46,503 nucleotides of DNA from Eggerthellales bacterium (GCA_029219345.1 JAQXTF010000057.1:1-46503); one strand, 5' to 3'. Counted from the stretch's first letter, positions 16,502-26,274 are shown. Notes: a model not told the origin generated them from the letters alone. Program-made: numbers and translations.

Positions 16502-18616
16502 ATGACTGAAGAATTGGAGAAAGCTCCCGAAACTGCGCCTGAGGCCGAGAAGCCCAAGCGCCGCACTCGTACCAAGAAGGGCGCCGAAGAAGCGGCACCT
16601 GCACCTGCTGCAGCTGCTGAGGAGTCTGCAGAGGCCCCCAAGAAGGCCACCCGCAAGCGCACTACCAAAAAGGCTGAAGCCCCTGTTGAGGCCCCGGTAG
16701 AGGCTCCTGCTGCCGAGGCTGCCGCGCCTGCCGAGGCTGTCGCACCCGTTGCGGAAGAGGCGCCGGCAAAGCCCAAGCGCCGCACCACCCGCAAGAAGGC
16801 CGAGGCCGCACCTGCTGAGGCTGCAGCTCCTACCGAGCCGGAGCAGAAGGCCCCCGAGGCTCCCGCTGCGGAAGCCCCCGCTGTGGAAGCCCCCGCTGCG
16901 GAAGAGGCCCCCAAGCCTCGCCGCCGCCGCACCCGCGTCGCCGCTGTAGAGGGTGGGGAAGAAGCCGCCGCCGCACCCGCCGCACCCGCAGCACCTGCCG
17001 CCGCCGCCGAAGCTGCCGCTCCTGCGCCGGAAACGCCTGCAGAGACGGCCCCCGAGGCCCCTGCTGCCGAAACCGCCGCTGAGCCTGCAGCTGCTGTTGC
17101 CGAAGGCGAAACCCCTGCTGAAAACGCCTCTGAGGGCACCAGCCGCAACCGACGCGACCGCGATCGCAAAAAGAAGAACAAGCAGAGCCAGGGCTCTGAC
17201 AAGGGTCAGCAAAATCAGCCCCAGCAAAATCAGCAGAACCAGAACCAGGGCCAGAACAACAAAAACAAGGGCCAGTTCGACCGCGACCATCGCCGCCAGC
17301 GCCGCCAGCATGGCAACCGCGAGGTGCAGCCCAGCATTTCCCGCGAGGAATTCGCGGAAATGAAGGTGGGCGACCTGCGCGAGAAGGCCGCTGAGTACGG
17401 CATCGACGGCTCTCTGTACCGCAAGGCCGAGCTCATCGACGTGGTTTTCGAGGCCCTGTGCAAGGCTGAAGGCATCATCGAGGTCTCCGGCATCCTTGAC
17501 ATCATGGGCGACGGCTACGGCTTCCTGCGCACCAAGGGCTACCTGCCCAGCGAGGGCGACGCCTACGTAAGCCTGTCCATCATCCGCCGCAACAGCCTGC
17601 GCAAGGGCGACTATGTGGTGGGCCTGACCCGCCCCGCCCAGGGCAATGAGAAATACACCGCCATCCAGAAGGTCATCAGCGTGAACGACATTCCCGCCGA
17701 TGAGCTGGGCGCCCGCGTACGCTTTGGCGACCTGACACCCATTTACCCTGATGAGCGCCTGATTATGGAACATGGCAAGAGCACCACCACCGCCCGCGTC
17801 ATCGACCTGGTGTCGCCCATTGGCAAGGGCCAGCGCGGCCTGATCGTGTCGCCTCCCAAGGCCGGCAAGACCACTGTGCTGAAGGATGTTGCCGCCGCAA
17901 TTTCTGCCAATAACCCCGAAGTGCACCTGATGTGCCTGCTGGTTGACGAACGCCCCGAAGAAGTGACCGACATGGAACGCTCCATCAAGGGCGAGGTTAT
18001 TTCCTCCACCTTCGACATGCCCTGCGAAAACCACATTGCCGTGGCCGAGCTGGTCATCGAGCGCGCAAAGCGCCTGGTGGAGCAGGGCCGCGACGTGGTC
18101 ATTCTGCTGGACTCCATCACCCGCCTTGCCCGCGCCTACAACATGGGCACCCCCGCTTCGGGCCGCATTCTTTCTGGCGGCGTTGACTCTTCTGCTCTGT
18201 ACCCGCCCAAGCGTTTCTTGGGCGCTGCTCGCAATATCGAAAATGGCGGCTCGCTGACCATTTTGGGCACCGCTCTGGTGGACACTGGCTCTAAGATGGA
18301 TGAAGTGATTTTTGAGGAATTCAAGGGTACCGGCAATATGGAAGTGAAGCTGGATCGTTCCCTGGCTGACAAGCGCATCTTTCCCGCGATTGACCCCATC
18401 ACTTCGGGCACCCGCAAGGAAGAGCTGCTTCTTGACCCCCAGGAGGCGCCCCTCATTTGGGCGGTGCGCCGCGTTCTAGCCAACCTGAACAACACCGAGC
18501 GCGCCATGGATACCCTGGTGAAGAGCATCAGACAAACCGAAACCAATCAGGAGTTCCTGATTCGCTTCGCCCGCAAGGCACAAACCTCCACCAAGCAGGA
18601 CAGCTTGGATTTGTAA
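16502..18616 (+). CDS. rho: Transcription termination factor Rho with long disordered N-terminus
   Basis: A 704-residue protein, against ~420 for E. coli Rho. Residues 1-~275 are an extra low-complexity region: Ala/Pro/Glu with basic [10 protein letters not shown] blocks, then a Gln/Asn-rich stretch (~230-260) and an Arg/His-rich end. From ~278 comes the Rho N-domain ([20 protein letters not shown]), then the cold-shock RNA-binding domain ([13 protein letters not shown]) and the ATPase (SPPKAGKTT Walker A at ~449). It is a hexameric RNA helicase that ends transcription. Large N-terminal inserts are known in actinobacterial Rho; the Q/N-rich part here could promote condensates. It starts immediately after the fsa stop. 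Confidence 0.96.
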   Translation: MTEELEKAPETAPEAEKPKRRTRTKKGAEEAAPAPAAAAEESAEAPKKATRKRTTKKAEAPVEAPVEAPAAEAAAPAEAVAPVAEEAPAKPKRRTTRKKAEAAPAEAAAPTEPEQKAPEAPAAEAPAVEAPAAEEAPKPRRRRTRVAAVEGGEEAAAAPAAPAAPAAAAEAAAPAPETPAETAPEAPAAETAAEPAAAVAEGETPAENASEGTSRNRRDRDRKKKNKQSQGSDKGQQNQPQQNQQNQNQGQNNKNKGQFDRDHRRQRRQHGNREVQPSISREEFAEMKVGDLREKAAEYGIDGSLYRKAELIDVVFEALCKAEGIIEVSGILDIMGDGYGFLRTKGYLPSEGDAYVSLSIIRRNSLRKGDYVVGLTRPAQGNEKYTAIQKVISVNDIPADELGARVRFGDLTPIYPDERLIMEHGKSTTTARVIDLVSPIGKGQRGLIVSPPKAGKTTVLKDVAAAISANNPEVHLMCLLVDERPEEVTDMERSIKGEVISSTFDMPCENHIAVAELVIERAKRLVEQGRDVVILLDSITRLARAYNMGTPASGRILSGGVDSSALYPPKRFLGAARNIENGGSLTILGTALVDTGSKMDEVIFEEFKGTGNMEVKLDRSLADKRIFPAIDPITSGTRKEELLLDPQEAPLIWAVRRVLANLNNTERAMDTLVKSIRQTETNQEFLIRFARKAQTSTKQDSLDL

Positions 18617-18673
18617 ACGTTTTACGATGGGCGGCGCCCCTGCGCGGTCCATCTGCTGTAAAGGATGAGCAAT

Positions 18674-20689
18674 ATGGCACTGTTTACCAGCGAAAATGCA
18701 AAACCCTGGCCTCGCCGTGCGGTGGTCACTGCTGGCATGCCCTACGGCAATAAGTCGCTTCATTTCGGCCACGTTGGCGGCGTGTTCGTGCCTGCCGACT
18801 GCTTCGCCCGCTTCATGAAAGATCGCATTGGCGCCGAAAATGTCCGCTTCGTTTCGGGCACCGACTGCTACGGCTCTCCCATCATGGAGGGCTACCGCAA
18901 GCTGGTTGAGGCCGGCGAATTCGAGGGCACCATTTCCGATTACGTGCGTCGCAACCACGACATTCAGAAGGCCACCCTGGACGCTTACGAAATTGAGCTT
19001 TCCATCTATCAGGGTTCCAGCCTTGATCACGCCGGCGAAGTGCATCAGCGCGTGACCAACCAGTTCATTTCCCAGCTGTACAAAAACGGCTGGCTGAAGC
19101 GCCAGAGCACTCTGCAGTTCTACGATCCGCAGGCTCAAACCTTCCTGAACGGCCGTCAGGTTCAGGGCTTTTGCCCTGTTCAGGGCTGCAAATCTGAAAA
19201 AGCTTACGCCGATGAATGTGACCTGGGCCATCAGTTTGCCCCCGAAGACCTGCTGAAGCCCGTGTCCACCTTGAGCGGCCTGACCCCCGAGATGCGCCCG
19301 GTGGAGAACTGGTATTTCGACCTGCCCGCCTTCACCCAGTACCTGCGCGACTTTACCGATGAGCTGGAAAAAGACGCTGACCTGCGCACCATTGTTCCTC
19401 AGACCATCCGCGAATTCTTGGGCGCACCCATCACCTACATCAAAAACGAGCTGCTGGAGGAATACCAGAAGGTGGCCGACCAGCTGCCCACCCACGAGTT
19501 CCATGAGGCCCCCAAGGGCAAGCAGAGCTTCGAGCTGTGGTTCAACTCCGTGGACGATCGCGACGAGGCCCGCGGCGTTCTGGCTGCTGCCGGCATTCGC
19601 TTCCGCACCGGCAAGGCCCTGGTGCCCTTCCGCATCACCGGCAACATAGAGTGGGGCGTGAAAGCCCCCGTGCTGGAAGACGTTGAGGGACTTACCGTGT
19701 GGTGCTGGCCCGAGAGTCTGTGGGCGCCCATCAGCTTCACCCAGGCCTGCAACGATGAACTGGGCCTGCCTGAGGATAGCTGGCGCGACTTCTGGTGCAC
19801 CGAGGACGCTCAGGTGTATCAGTTCATTGGCCAGGACAACCTGTACTTTTACGGCGTGGCTCAGCCGGCCATGTTCGAGGCCCTGCGTCCCGGCAATTTT
19901 GACGGCTCTGACCAGGCCGTTCGCCAGACCCGCCTCATTGCTAACCACCATGTGCTGTTTGGCAAGAGCAAGGCTTCTTCCTCTGGAGCGGTGAAGCCGC
20001 CCACGGCCGACCAGCTGCTGGACTACTACACCCCCGAGCAGCTGCGCGCCCACTGGCTGGCCCTGGGCCTGGACCAGAAGTCGGTTGGCTTTAGCCCCAA
20101 GCCCTTCGATCCTGACCCCGCCAAGCGCGAAGACCCTCGCTACGCCGACCCTGCCCTGAAGGAAGGCGCCCTGCTGACCAACGTGTTCAATCGCCTGGCC
20201 CGCAGCTGCTTCTACGAGGCACAAAAGAGCTTCGAAGGCATCATGCCCGTGGGCGAGGTTTCCGCCGAGTGCGTGGCCAAGGCCCAAGACGCCCTGCTGC
20301 GCTACGACGATATCATGCACAAGGTGGAGCTGCACTCCGTTCTTTCCCTGGCTGATGAGTTCATCCGTTACGCTCAAAAGTACTGGGCCGATGGTGCCAA
20401 GCGCGCTGCCAATCAGGAAGACCCTGAGCTGCTGAAGCGCACCTTGCTGGATAGCGCTTATCTGCTGCGCGTTGCCGCCCTGATGATGCATCCCGTGGTT
20501 CCCAAGGGCTGCGAGAAGATTTGCGAGCGCTTCGGCTTTGACCACGACGCTTTCTTTAGCTGGAACGGCAACCTGGACAGCTTGGCCGAGCTGTGCACCC
20601 CCGAAGAGGTGGCTGCCGGCGGCCATGCCGTTGAAGAGCTGCCGCCGCGCTACGACTTCTTCGAGAAGCATCCCAGCCAGTTCAAGTAA
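18674..20689 (+). CDS. metG: Methionyl-tRNA synthetase
   Basis: A 671-residue class I synthetase. HFGHVGG near residue 33 is the HIGH motif. A cysteine-bearing segment (CPVQGC...C) is the zinc knuckle. The KMSKS region appears as FGKSKASSS near residue 430, a divergent form. ATG 18674 is chosen over ATG 18665 because TAAAGG directly abuts the upstream ATG but lies nine bases before this one. The anticodon-binding helical domain occupies the C-terminus; no extra C-terminal dimerisation (tRNA-binding) domain is visible. It charges tRNA-Met in the cytoplasm. Confidence 0.92.
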   Translation: MALFTSENAKPWPRRAVVTAGMPYGNKSLHFGHVGGVFVPADCFARFMKDRIGAENVRFVSGTDCYGSPIMEGYRKLVEAGEFEGTISDYVRRNHDIQKATLDAYEIELSIYQGSSLDHAGEVHQRVTNQFISQLYKNGWLKRQSTLQFYDPQAQTFLNGRQVQGFCPVQGCKSEKAYADECDLGHQFAPEDLLKPVSTLSGLTPEMRPVENWYFDLPAFTQYLRDFTDELEKDADLRTIVPQTIREFLGAPITYIKNELLEEYQKVADQLPTHEFHEAPKGKQSFELWFNSVDDRDEARGVLAAAGIRFRTGKALVPFRITGNIEWGVKAPVLEDVEGLTVWCWPESLWAPISFTQACNDELGLPEDSWRDFWCTEDAQVYQFIGQDNLYFYGVAQPAMFEALRPGNFDGSDQAVRQTRLIANHHVLFGKSKASSSGAVKPPTADQLLDYYTPEQLRAHWLALGLDQKSVGFSPKPFDPDPAKREDPRYADPALKEGALLTNVFNRLARSCFYEAQKSFEGIMPVGEVSAECVAKAQDALLRYDDIMHKVELHSVLSLADEFIRYAQKYWADGAKRAANQEDPELLKRTLLDSAYLLRVAALMMHPVVPKGCEKICERFGFDHDAFFSWNGNLDSLAELCTPEEVAAGGHAVEELPPRYDFFEKHPSQFK

Positions 20690-20709
20690 ATTTCCAAGCG
20701 AATTGCCAG

Positions 20710-20746
20710 GCACCCCATTTCGCCAAGAAATGGGGTGCTTTTTTTA
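20710..20746 (+). terminator. Terminator after metG
   Basis: GCACCCCATTTC (20710-20721) pairs perfectly with GAAATGGGGTGC (20727-20738) around GCCAA, followed by TTTTTTT. Confidence 0.95.
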
Positions 20747-20823
20747 GCTTTTCGAGAGGCTGTCAATCGGGTCTGATACAATCGTGCCAACACATACATA
20801 CTCAATGGAAAGCACATAGTTTC

Positions 20824-22629
20824 ATGGCTTCAAAGCATGCAAAAAAAGGTTACGTATTAGTTGATGAAGACGCCCCGGGCTACCAGGCGGATGTCGTTGT
20901 GCCCAAGGGCGCCCATGCGCGCATTTCTGTCCCCGAGATTTCCCTTGATCCTGAGCCTGTGCCCGAACTTGAGCCTCTCGCCGAAGACGACGATTTTGAG
21001 GTATTTGCCGTTGAGGACCTTTTTGATCAGGATGAGCCTGTTCAGGAAATGTTCCCCGCATACGACGACGATTCTTACGAAGAGCCCCTGCCTGATGAGC
21101 CCGAAGAGAAGGACTATCGCCCTGCCAAGGATTATCGCCCTAGTAGCTACAAGAAGGATGATCCCTTCGAGAATTCCCCCTTCTTCGCTATGGGCGATGA
21201 GGAGAATCCTGAAGCGAAAGACCACAAGGGCCTGAAGATTGCCGGCATCGTTGTGGGCGTTTTGCTTGCCATTTTGGCCGTTGTGTACGGCGTAGGCGCC
21301 TGGTTCTTTGGCGGTCACTTCTATCCCAACACCACCATTAACGGCATCGACGTTTCCCTGAAGGCCCCGGCCGAGGTACAAAACCAACTGGTTTCCACCC
21401 TGCAAGACTACGAGCTGGAAATCACGGGCCCTGATTACGCTCTGACCATTGTGGGCAAGGATATTTCCTATGGCCTTGACCCCAATCATGACATGCTGGC
21501 CGCCTTCAACAAATGGGCGTGGCCCGTTGAGATTGCCACCAACGCCTCTGCCAAGGCGGGTTTTGCCGTTGTTTACAACCAAGAGGTGCTAGATCAGATT
21601 CTTGGCGAGTCTATGCAGGCCCATAATGAAACGGCCACGGCTCCTGTTGACGCCCATTTGGCCTACCAGAAGGAAACCAACACCATTCTGGTTGCCCCCG
21701 AAGAGCTGGGCAATCTGCTGGATACCCACAAGACCTCCCAGGCGGTCAAGACCGCATTGGGCGCGGCGGCTCGCAAGCTTGAACTGACCAAGGAGCAGCT
21801 GGTTGCGCCGGCTGTGCTTTCCACCAGCGAGACGCTGAAGAAGTCCGCTGAGCAGATCAACAAGCTCTCCGACGTGGATGTTACCTTGATGCTGGGCGAG
21901 TTCCCCGCGCTGAAAATCAACAAGGGCAACCTGCTTGATTGGGTGCTCACCGATGACAACGGCAACGTGGCTCTGAATGAGGCCGTGGTGCACGAGTGGG
22001 CCCAGAACACTGCCGCCAAGATGAACACCTATGGCACCGTGCATTCCTACATTCGCCCTGATGGTAAGGAGTGCACCGTTGAATGCTCCGAGGCCTTTGG
22101 CTGGAAGCTTGATGTTGATGAGCTGACCAAGACCATCGAAAACGCCGTGCGCACGGGCGCCAAGGGCGAGATTGCCATTCCCTGCGAATCTGAGGGTGCC
22201 TACTACAACATGGAGACAGGTGCCGAGTGGGCTCGCTATGTTGACGTTGACCTGGACGAACAGCACGCCTATTTCTACGATGCAGATAATGAGCTCATCT
22301 GGGAAAGCGATATTGTCTCCGGCAACGTGAACTACGGCGACAGGCACACCCCCACGGGCGTCTACAACATCACCCGCAAGGCGCGCAATGAGATGCTCTA
22401 CACCTACGAGGCGGGCAAGGAAGAGCCCAACAAAACGCTGGTGTACTACTGGATGCCCTTCATTGGCAACGTGTACGCATTCCATGATGCCTGGTGGCAG
22501 CCGGAATTTGGCGGCACTAGGTACCGCGACGGCTACGGCAGCCACGGTTGCGTGAACCTGCCCAGCGATGCTGCTGCCGAGCTGTATGATCTGATTGATG
22601 TTGACGATTTAGTCGTAATCCACTGGTAA
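20824..22629 (+). CDS. Membrane-anchored L,D-transpeptidase (YkuD domain)
   Basis: A 601-residue protein. Residues 1-~135 are an acidic, Pro-rich cytoplasmic tail; ~138-162 is one membrane helix (signal anchor); ~165-430 looks like the extracellular peptidoglycan-binding_4 repeats common before YkuD domains; ~475-600 is the YkuD catalytic domain with GSHGCVNLPSD, catalytic Cys576. It would form 3-3 crosslinks in peptidoglycan or attach proteins to it. GGAAAG lies about 11 bases before ATG; a TATA-like box (TACAAT at 20777) may serve as -10. The long acidic cytoplasmic tail may contact division or regulatory proteins. Confidence 0.88.
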   Translation: MASKHAKKGYVLVDEDAPGYQADVVVPKGAHARISVPEISLDPEPVPELEPLAEDDDFEVFAVEDLFDQDEPVQEMFPAYDDDSYEEPLPDEPEEKDYRPAKDYRPSSYKKDDPFENSPFFAMGDEENPEAKDHKGLKIAGIVVGVLLAILAVVYGVGAWFFGGHFYPNTTINGIDVSLKAPAEVQNQLVSTLQDYELEITGPDYALTIVGKDISYGLDPNHDMLAAFNKWAWPVEIATNASAKAGFAVVYNQEVLDQILGESMQAHNETATAPVDAHLAYQKETNTILVAPEELGNLLDTHKTSQAVKTALGAAARKLELTKEQLVAPAVLSTSETLKKSAEQINKLSDVDVTLMLGEFPALKINKGNLLDWVLTDDNGNVALNEAVVHEWAQNTAAKMNTYGTVHSYIRPDGKECTVECSEAFGWKLDVDELTKTIENAVRTGAKGEIAIPCESEGAYYNMETGAEWARYVDVDLDEQHAYFYDADNELIWESDIVSGNVNYGDRHTPTGVYNITRKARNEMLYTYEAGKEEPNKTLVYYWMPFIGNVYAFHDAWWQPEFGGTRYRDGYGSHGCVNLPSDAAAELYDLIDVDDLVVIHW

Positions 22630-22646
22630 ACAGCCGTTTGCATGAC

Positions 22647-22703
22647 AAATCCCCGGCATCTTGCCATATCTTGCTCAAAACACGACAAGATGCCGGGGGA
22701 TTT
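22647..22703. terminator. Bidirectional terminator between convergent genes
   Basis: AAATCCCCGGCATCTTG (22647-22663) pairs with CAAGATGCCGGGGGATTT (22686-22703), 17 pairs with one bulged G, loop 22 bases. A and T runs on the two sides let it serve the transpeptidase (plus) and the radical SAM gene (minus). Confidence 0.85.
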
Positions 22704-22711
22704 ACTGCGCC

Positions 22712-24025
22712 CTACAGCCACAGGGTGTAGGGCTCGGTGCCTTCCAGGTCGGGGATGGTGGCAGGGCGCAGAATGCGCACGCCTTCGCCGCCTTTGTCCA
22801 GCAGGGTGCGCCAATCGTGAAGAACTTCCTGAATGATGGCCTTCTGGGGTGCGCAGCTGGCGCCGGTGCAATCGCGGGTCCAGCGGCAGTTTCCCATGCA
22901 AAGGGGCAGGTAGGCGCAGGGTTCGCACAGGGGGTCCACAAAGGGGTCGTAGGGCGCGTGGGCCGGCAGCTGGTCGTCGAAGATGCTGCCCAGGGCACGA
23001 TCGGTGTAACCCACATCGCCGTCGCATTCGTACAGGCGGCCTGCCTCGTCAATGACGAAGTAGGTGTGGGCCTGGCGGGAGCAGAACAGGCGCAAGGGCG
23101 TCATAAGGCCCGCCAGCAGCTGGTCGCTTAGGCCGTAGGTGGCCACGGAGCGCTGGTATTGGCGCAGGGCGAATTCCTGGGGGTCGGTGAACAGGTCGTA
23201 CTTCTCGCGGGTGAAATCTGCGCACTTATCCAGGCACTGGCAGTAGTCAAACACCTGGGAAGCGGTGAGTTCCACCTGGGGCAGCGTTTGGTCCAAATAG
23301 GCCTTGAGCTGGTCGTATTCGGCGGAATTGCCGCGGTCTTCATTGAATAGGCAGCCCACTTCAATACCTGCTTCCAGCAAATTCCCCAAGCCGGCGATAA
23401 TGGCATCGAAAGAAGGCTTCCCCGAAAGGGTGGGGCGGTGGGCATCGTGGGTCGCGCCTACGCCGTCCAGGGTGGCGGTGACGCGCTGCACCTTGCAAGC
23501 GGCCAGCTTGGCGGCCACTTCGGGGGTCACCAGGCCGCAGTTGGAGATGGCGGTGGCCTCCAGGGGCAGGCCCGCCTCCAGCAGCAGGGCAGAGACGCGC
23601 TCAATGACGCTCAGGCCCATGAGGGGCTCGCCGCCGTACCACAGAATCTTCAGCTTGCTTGAGCCCAGGGCTTTGAAATTGCGCTCGATCCATGCCACCA
23701 GGGCGTCCTGGGTGGCGGTGCTCATGAGGCCGGCGTGCTTCACCTCGCGCTCGTAGCAGTAGGGGCAGGCGAAATTGCACTCCAGGGTGGGGGCGATGGC
23801 CAGGCAGAAGTTCTCGGTAGTGGCGCAATCGCGGGCATAGCGAGCGCGCAAGGCGGTTACCTCGTCGGCATCGTCGGCAACGAAGAGGCCCTCTTCCGCA
23901 AGGGAAGGGGCGTCTTGGGCGCTGACCCCGTCAGGGCACACGGCCAACGTCTGGGTCAGGGTGTTGTACAGGATGGTGGCGCCATCGGCGTCAGTTACAG
24001 AAACGGTATAGCGCGATTGTTTCAT
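22712..24025 (-). CDS. Radical SAM/SPASM domain protein
   Basis: A 437-residue protein. C83-x3-C87-x2-C90 (CNFACPYC) is the radical SAM cluster; WYGGEPLMG follows as the SAM-binding GGEP motif. The C-terminal part (from ~320) holds a SPASM-type set of cysteines (YECDG..., then CEPCAYLPLCMGNC, then CTGASC) for auxiliary clusters. It resembles anaerobic sulfatase-maturase and peptide-maturase (RiPP) enzymes, which modify a Cys/Ser or crosslink a peptide. AAGGAGGG precedes ATG. The iron-sulfur flavoprotein gene lies 17 bases upstream in the same operon and may supply electrons. I found no precursor peptide nearby; the LtaS-like sulfatase at 39369 is not a typical target because it lacks the CxPxR-type motif. 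Confidence 0.82.
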   Translation of the reverse strand: MKQSRYTVSVTDADGATILYNTLTQTLAVCPDGVSAQDAPSLAEEGLFVADDADEVTALRARYARDCATTENFCLAIAPTLECNFACPYCYEREVKHAGLMSTATQDALVAWIERNFKALGSSKLKILWYGGEPLMGLSVIERVSALLLEAGLPLEATAISNCGLVTPEVAAKLAACKVQRVTATLDGVGATHDAHRPTLSGKPSFDAIIAGLGNLLEAGIEVGCLFNEDRGNSAEYDQLKAYLDQTLPQVELTASQVFDYCQCLDKCADFTREKYDLFTDPQEFALRQYQRSVATYGLSDQLLAGLMTPLRLFCSRQAHTYFVIDEAGRLYECDGDVGYTDRALGSIFDDQLPAHAPYDPFVDPLCEPCAYLPLCMGNCRWTRDCTGASCAPQKAIIQEVLHDWRTLLDKGGEGVRILRPATIPDLEGTEPYTLWL

Positions 24026-24042
24026 GGCGCCCTCCTTGCTTG

Positions 24043-24669
24043 CTAGCGAATGAAGTTGGTCCAGCTCTTGGGCTCCAGCTCGGGCAGCTCAACGCCGGCG
24101 GCGGCAGCGGCCTGCTGCATCTTCAGCTGGTAGGCCATGTTGCGGGCCAGGGTGCGCATGGTGTGCAGGCCTTCCAGGTCTTGCTCCACGTCTTCGGCGC
24201 ACTTGCCATGCACCATGGGCCAATAGGTGCTGCCAATGACGGGCTGCTGGTTGATCTGGAAGTACTTGTTGATCTGGTCGATGGTGGGGGTGGTGCCGGC
24301 GCGTCGAGCGCTGGCGATGCCGGCGGCGGGCTTGTGGGCCATGCTCTTGCTGTTGGAGTAGTACACTCGGTCCAGCGCGGCGTGCAGGGCGCCGTTCATG
24401 CCGGCGTAGTACACGGGGGAGCCCACGATGATGCCATCGGCGGCCTCAAAGGCGGCGTTGATTTCGTTGGCAACGTCGTCGAAGATGCAGCGGCCTTCGC
24501 CCTTCTTGGTGCAGCCGCCGCAAGCCTGGCAACCGTGTACGGCGTCGTGGCCAATCCACAGGATTTCCGATTCAATGCCCTCTTCGGCCAAGGTGGCGGC
24601 AATCTCTTCCAGGGCGCGGTTGGTGCAGCCGTTCTTGTGGGGGCTGCCGTTGAGTAGTGCTACTTTCAT
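24043..24669 (-). CDS. Iron-sulfur flavoprotein (flavodoxin-fold NAD(P)H/ferredoxin-dependent reductase)
   Basis: A 208-residue flavodoxin-like protein. GSPHKNGCTNRA at residues 8-19 is the FMN phosphate loop. C47-x2-C50-x2-C53-x7-C61 is the compact cysteine motif of iron-sulfur flavoproteins (Isf), so one [4Fe-4S] cluster is expected. GSPVYYAGMNG is the second flavin loop. It moves electrons between ferredoxin or NAD(P)H and FMN in the cytoplasm. AAGGAGA precedes ATG. It is the first gene of a two-gene unit with the radical SAM protein. Confidence 0.85.
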   Translation of the reverse strand: MKVALLNGSPHKNGCTNRALEEIAATLAEEGIESEILWIGHDAVHGCQACGGCTKKGEGRCIFDDVANEINAAFEAADGIIVGSPVYYAGMNGALHAALDRVYYSNSKSMAHKPAAGIASARRAGTTPTIDQINKYFQINQQPVIGSTYWPMVHGKCAEDVEQDLEGLHTMRTLARNMAYQLKMQQAAAAAGVELPELEPKSWTNFIR

Positions 24670-24719
24670 GAGCTCTCCTTCTCAGTTGATTTTCTTTCCT
24701 TGGAAAGATTAGCACAGCG

Positions 24720-24754
24720 GGTTCCCAAACGGGAACAAGGGGTATACTTTCCTC
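24720..24754 (+). promoter_or_regulatory. Candidate murI promoter, possibly giving a leaderless message
   Basis: TATACT at 24743-24748 is a good -10 box only six bases before the murI ATG. If used, the message would start at or within a base or two of the start codon. A short inverted repeat, GTTCCC-AAAC-GGGAAC (24721-24736), lies in the -35 region and may be an operator. AAGGGG at 24737-24742 is an alternative, distant ribosome site. Confidence 0.35.
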
Positions 24755-25627
24755 ATGCAGAACAACATGTCACATAGCGCTGCCCCCATTGGCATTTTCG
24801 ACTCCGGCTACGGCGGCCTGACGGTGGCCCGCGCCATTGCGGAAAAGCTGCCCCATGAGAACATCATCTACGTGGGCGATTCTGCCCGTTGCCCCTATGG
24901 TCCCCGCGACCTGCGGGAAGTGGACGGCTTCGTGCAGCAAATTGGCAGCTGGCTGGTGGATCAGGGCGTGAAGCTGCTGGTCATTGCCTGCAACACGGCC
25001 ACGGCGGCCGGTTTGGTGCACGCGCAGCAGACCTTTCCCGTGCCGGTGGTGGGCGTGGTTGAGCCCGGCGCTCGCGGTGCCGTGCGCGCAACTCTGAACC
25101 GCCGCGTGGGCGTCATTGCCACCAAGGGCACCATTGAGTCAGGCGCCTATTCCGCGGCCATTCGCAACCTGGACGCGGGCATCACGGTGTTCTCCACGCC
25201 GGCGCCCCGCTTCGTGGAAATTGCGGAGCTGGGCATTCGTATGGCCGATGGCCCCCTGGAAAGCTTCATGTCGGAGGCTTCCAAGGTGTACATTCGCCCC
25301 GAATTCCAGAAGATTGCCATTGAGTATTTGGAGCCCCTGCGCCGCTGCGACGTGGACACGCTGGTGCTGGGCTGCACCCATTATCCGTTGCTGAAATCCC
25401 TGATCGGGGGCGTGATGGGCCGCAAGGTGACCCTTATTTCCTCTGCTTCCGAGACAGCGCTGGACGTGGCGGAAACCCTGGCGCGCCGCGGTCAGCTTGC
25501 CCCCGATGACAACGAAGGCCTGTGGCGCTTCTTCACCACGGGCGATGACGTGGAGGCCTTCCAGCGCTTCGGCGGCCGTGTGTTCAAGACCCACCTGGAA
25601 AACGTGTCCCATCTGGACTTACCCTAA
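24755..25627 (+). CDS. murI: Glutamate racemase
   Basis: A 290-residue protein. It converts L-glutamate to D-glutamate for peptidoglycan. GIFDSGYGGLTV is the family N-terminus, and the two catalytic cysteines lie in ACNTATAAG (residues ~72-80) and LGCTHYPLL. It is followed nine bases later by rdgB, a common actinobacterial neighbour pair. The gene diverges from the flavoprotein gene at 24669. Confidence 0.95.
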   Translation: MQNNMSHSAAPIGIFDSGYGGLTVARAIAEKLPHENIIYVGDSARCPYGPRDLREVDGFVQQIGSWLVDQGVKLLVIACNTATAAGLVHAQQTFPVPVVGVVEPGARGAVRATLNRRVGVIATKGTIESGAYSAAIRNLDAGITVFSTPAPRFVEIAELGIRMADGPLESFMSEASKVYIRPEFQKIAIEYLEPLRRCDVDTLVLGCTHYPLLKSLIGGVMGRKVTLISSASETALDVAETLARRGQLAPDDNEGLWRFFTTGDDVEAFQRFGGRVFKTHLENVSHLDLP

Positions 25628-25636
25628 GGATTGACT

Positions 25637-26245
25637 ATGAAAACCATCGTACTTGCAACCAATAACGCCCATAAGGTGCGCGAAATTGAGGGCGCCCTGG
25701 CCATGGAGGGCTGGGAATTTAAGACTCTGCGCCAGATGGGGCTGGTGTCCGATCCGACCGAAGACGCCGATTCTTTTGTGGGCAACGCCCGCATCAAGGC
25801 CCGCGCGGCCCACGAGGTAAGCGGCGGCCTGGCTGCTCTGGCCGATGACTCCGGCATTATGGTGGACGCTCTGGGCGGCCGTCCCGGCGTGTATTCCGCT
25901 CGCTACGCCGGCGAGCAGTGCGACGACGACGCCAACAACGCCAAGATGCTGGCCGAGCTGGAAGGCACCCCGTGGGAGCAGCGCACTGGCCGCTACGTGT
26001 GCGCCCTGGTGTTTGTTGACGAGGACGGCTCTGAGCTGGTGGCAGAAGGCACCGTTGAGGGTAAAATTGGCTTTGACCTGCAGGGAGAGGGCGGCTTTGG
26101 CTACGACCCCATGTTTTATCCCGACGCCTACGACGGCAAGCTGACTTTTGCCCAGGTTTCTCAAGAAGATAAGGCGGTCATTTCCCATCGCGGCGTTGCC
26201 CTTCGCAAACTTGCAGAAATGATTGCTGCTAAACAGGCGAAATAG
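25637..26245 (+). CDS. rdgB: XTP/dITP diphosphatase (RdgB/HAM1 family)
   Basis: A 202-residue protein. ATG 25637 follows TAAGGA by six bases; an in-frame TTG two codons earlier is less likely. Family motifs are ATNNAHKVREI at the start, LADDSGIMVDAL with the catalytic acidic residues, GVYSARYAG, GYDPMFYP and ISHRG near the end. It hydrolyses deaminated purine nucleoside triphosphates and keeps them out of DNA. It is probably co-transcribed with murI. Its 3' end contains the -10 box of the tRNA operon. Confidence 0.95.
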   Translation: MKTIVLATNNAHKVREIEGALAMEGWEFKTLRQMGLVSDPTEDADSFVGNARIKARAAHEVSGGLAALADDSGIMVDALGGRPGVYSARYAGEQCDDDANNAKMLAELEGTPWEQRTGRYVCALVFVDEDGSELVAEGTVEGKIGFDLQGEGGFGYDPMFYPDAYDGKLTFAQVSQEDKAVISHRGVALRKLAEMIAAKQAK

Positions 26246-26253
26246 GGTATAAT
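26223..26253 (+). promoter_or_regulatory. Promoter of the tRNA-Pro/tRNA-Gly unit
   Basis: TATAAT at 26248-26253 is perfect and lies 22 bases before the mature tRNA-Pro. The -35 is weak (TTGCTG at 26223-26228, 19-base spacer). It overlaps the end of rdgB. Confidence 0.6.
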
Positions 26254-26274
26254 ACCGTTTCGCTGCTAAAGCAT

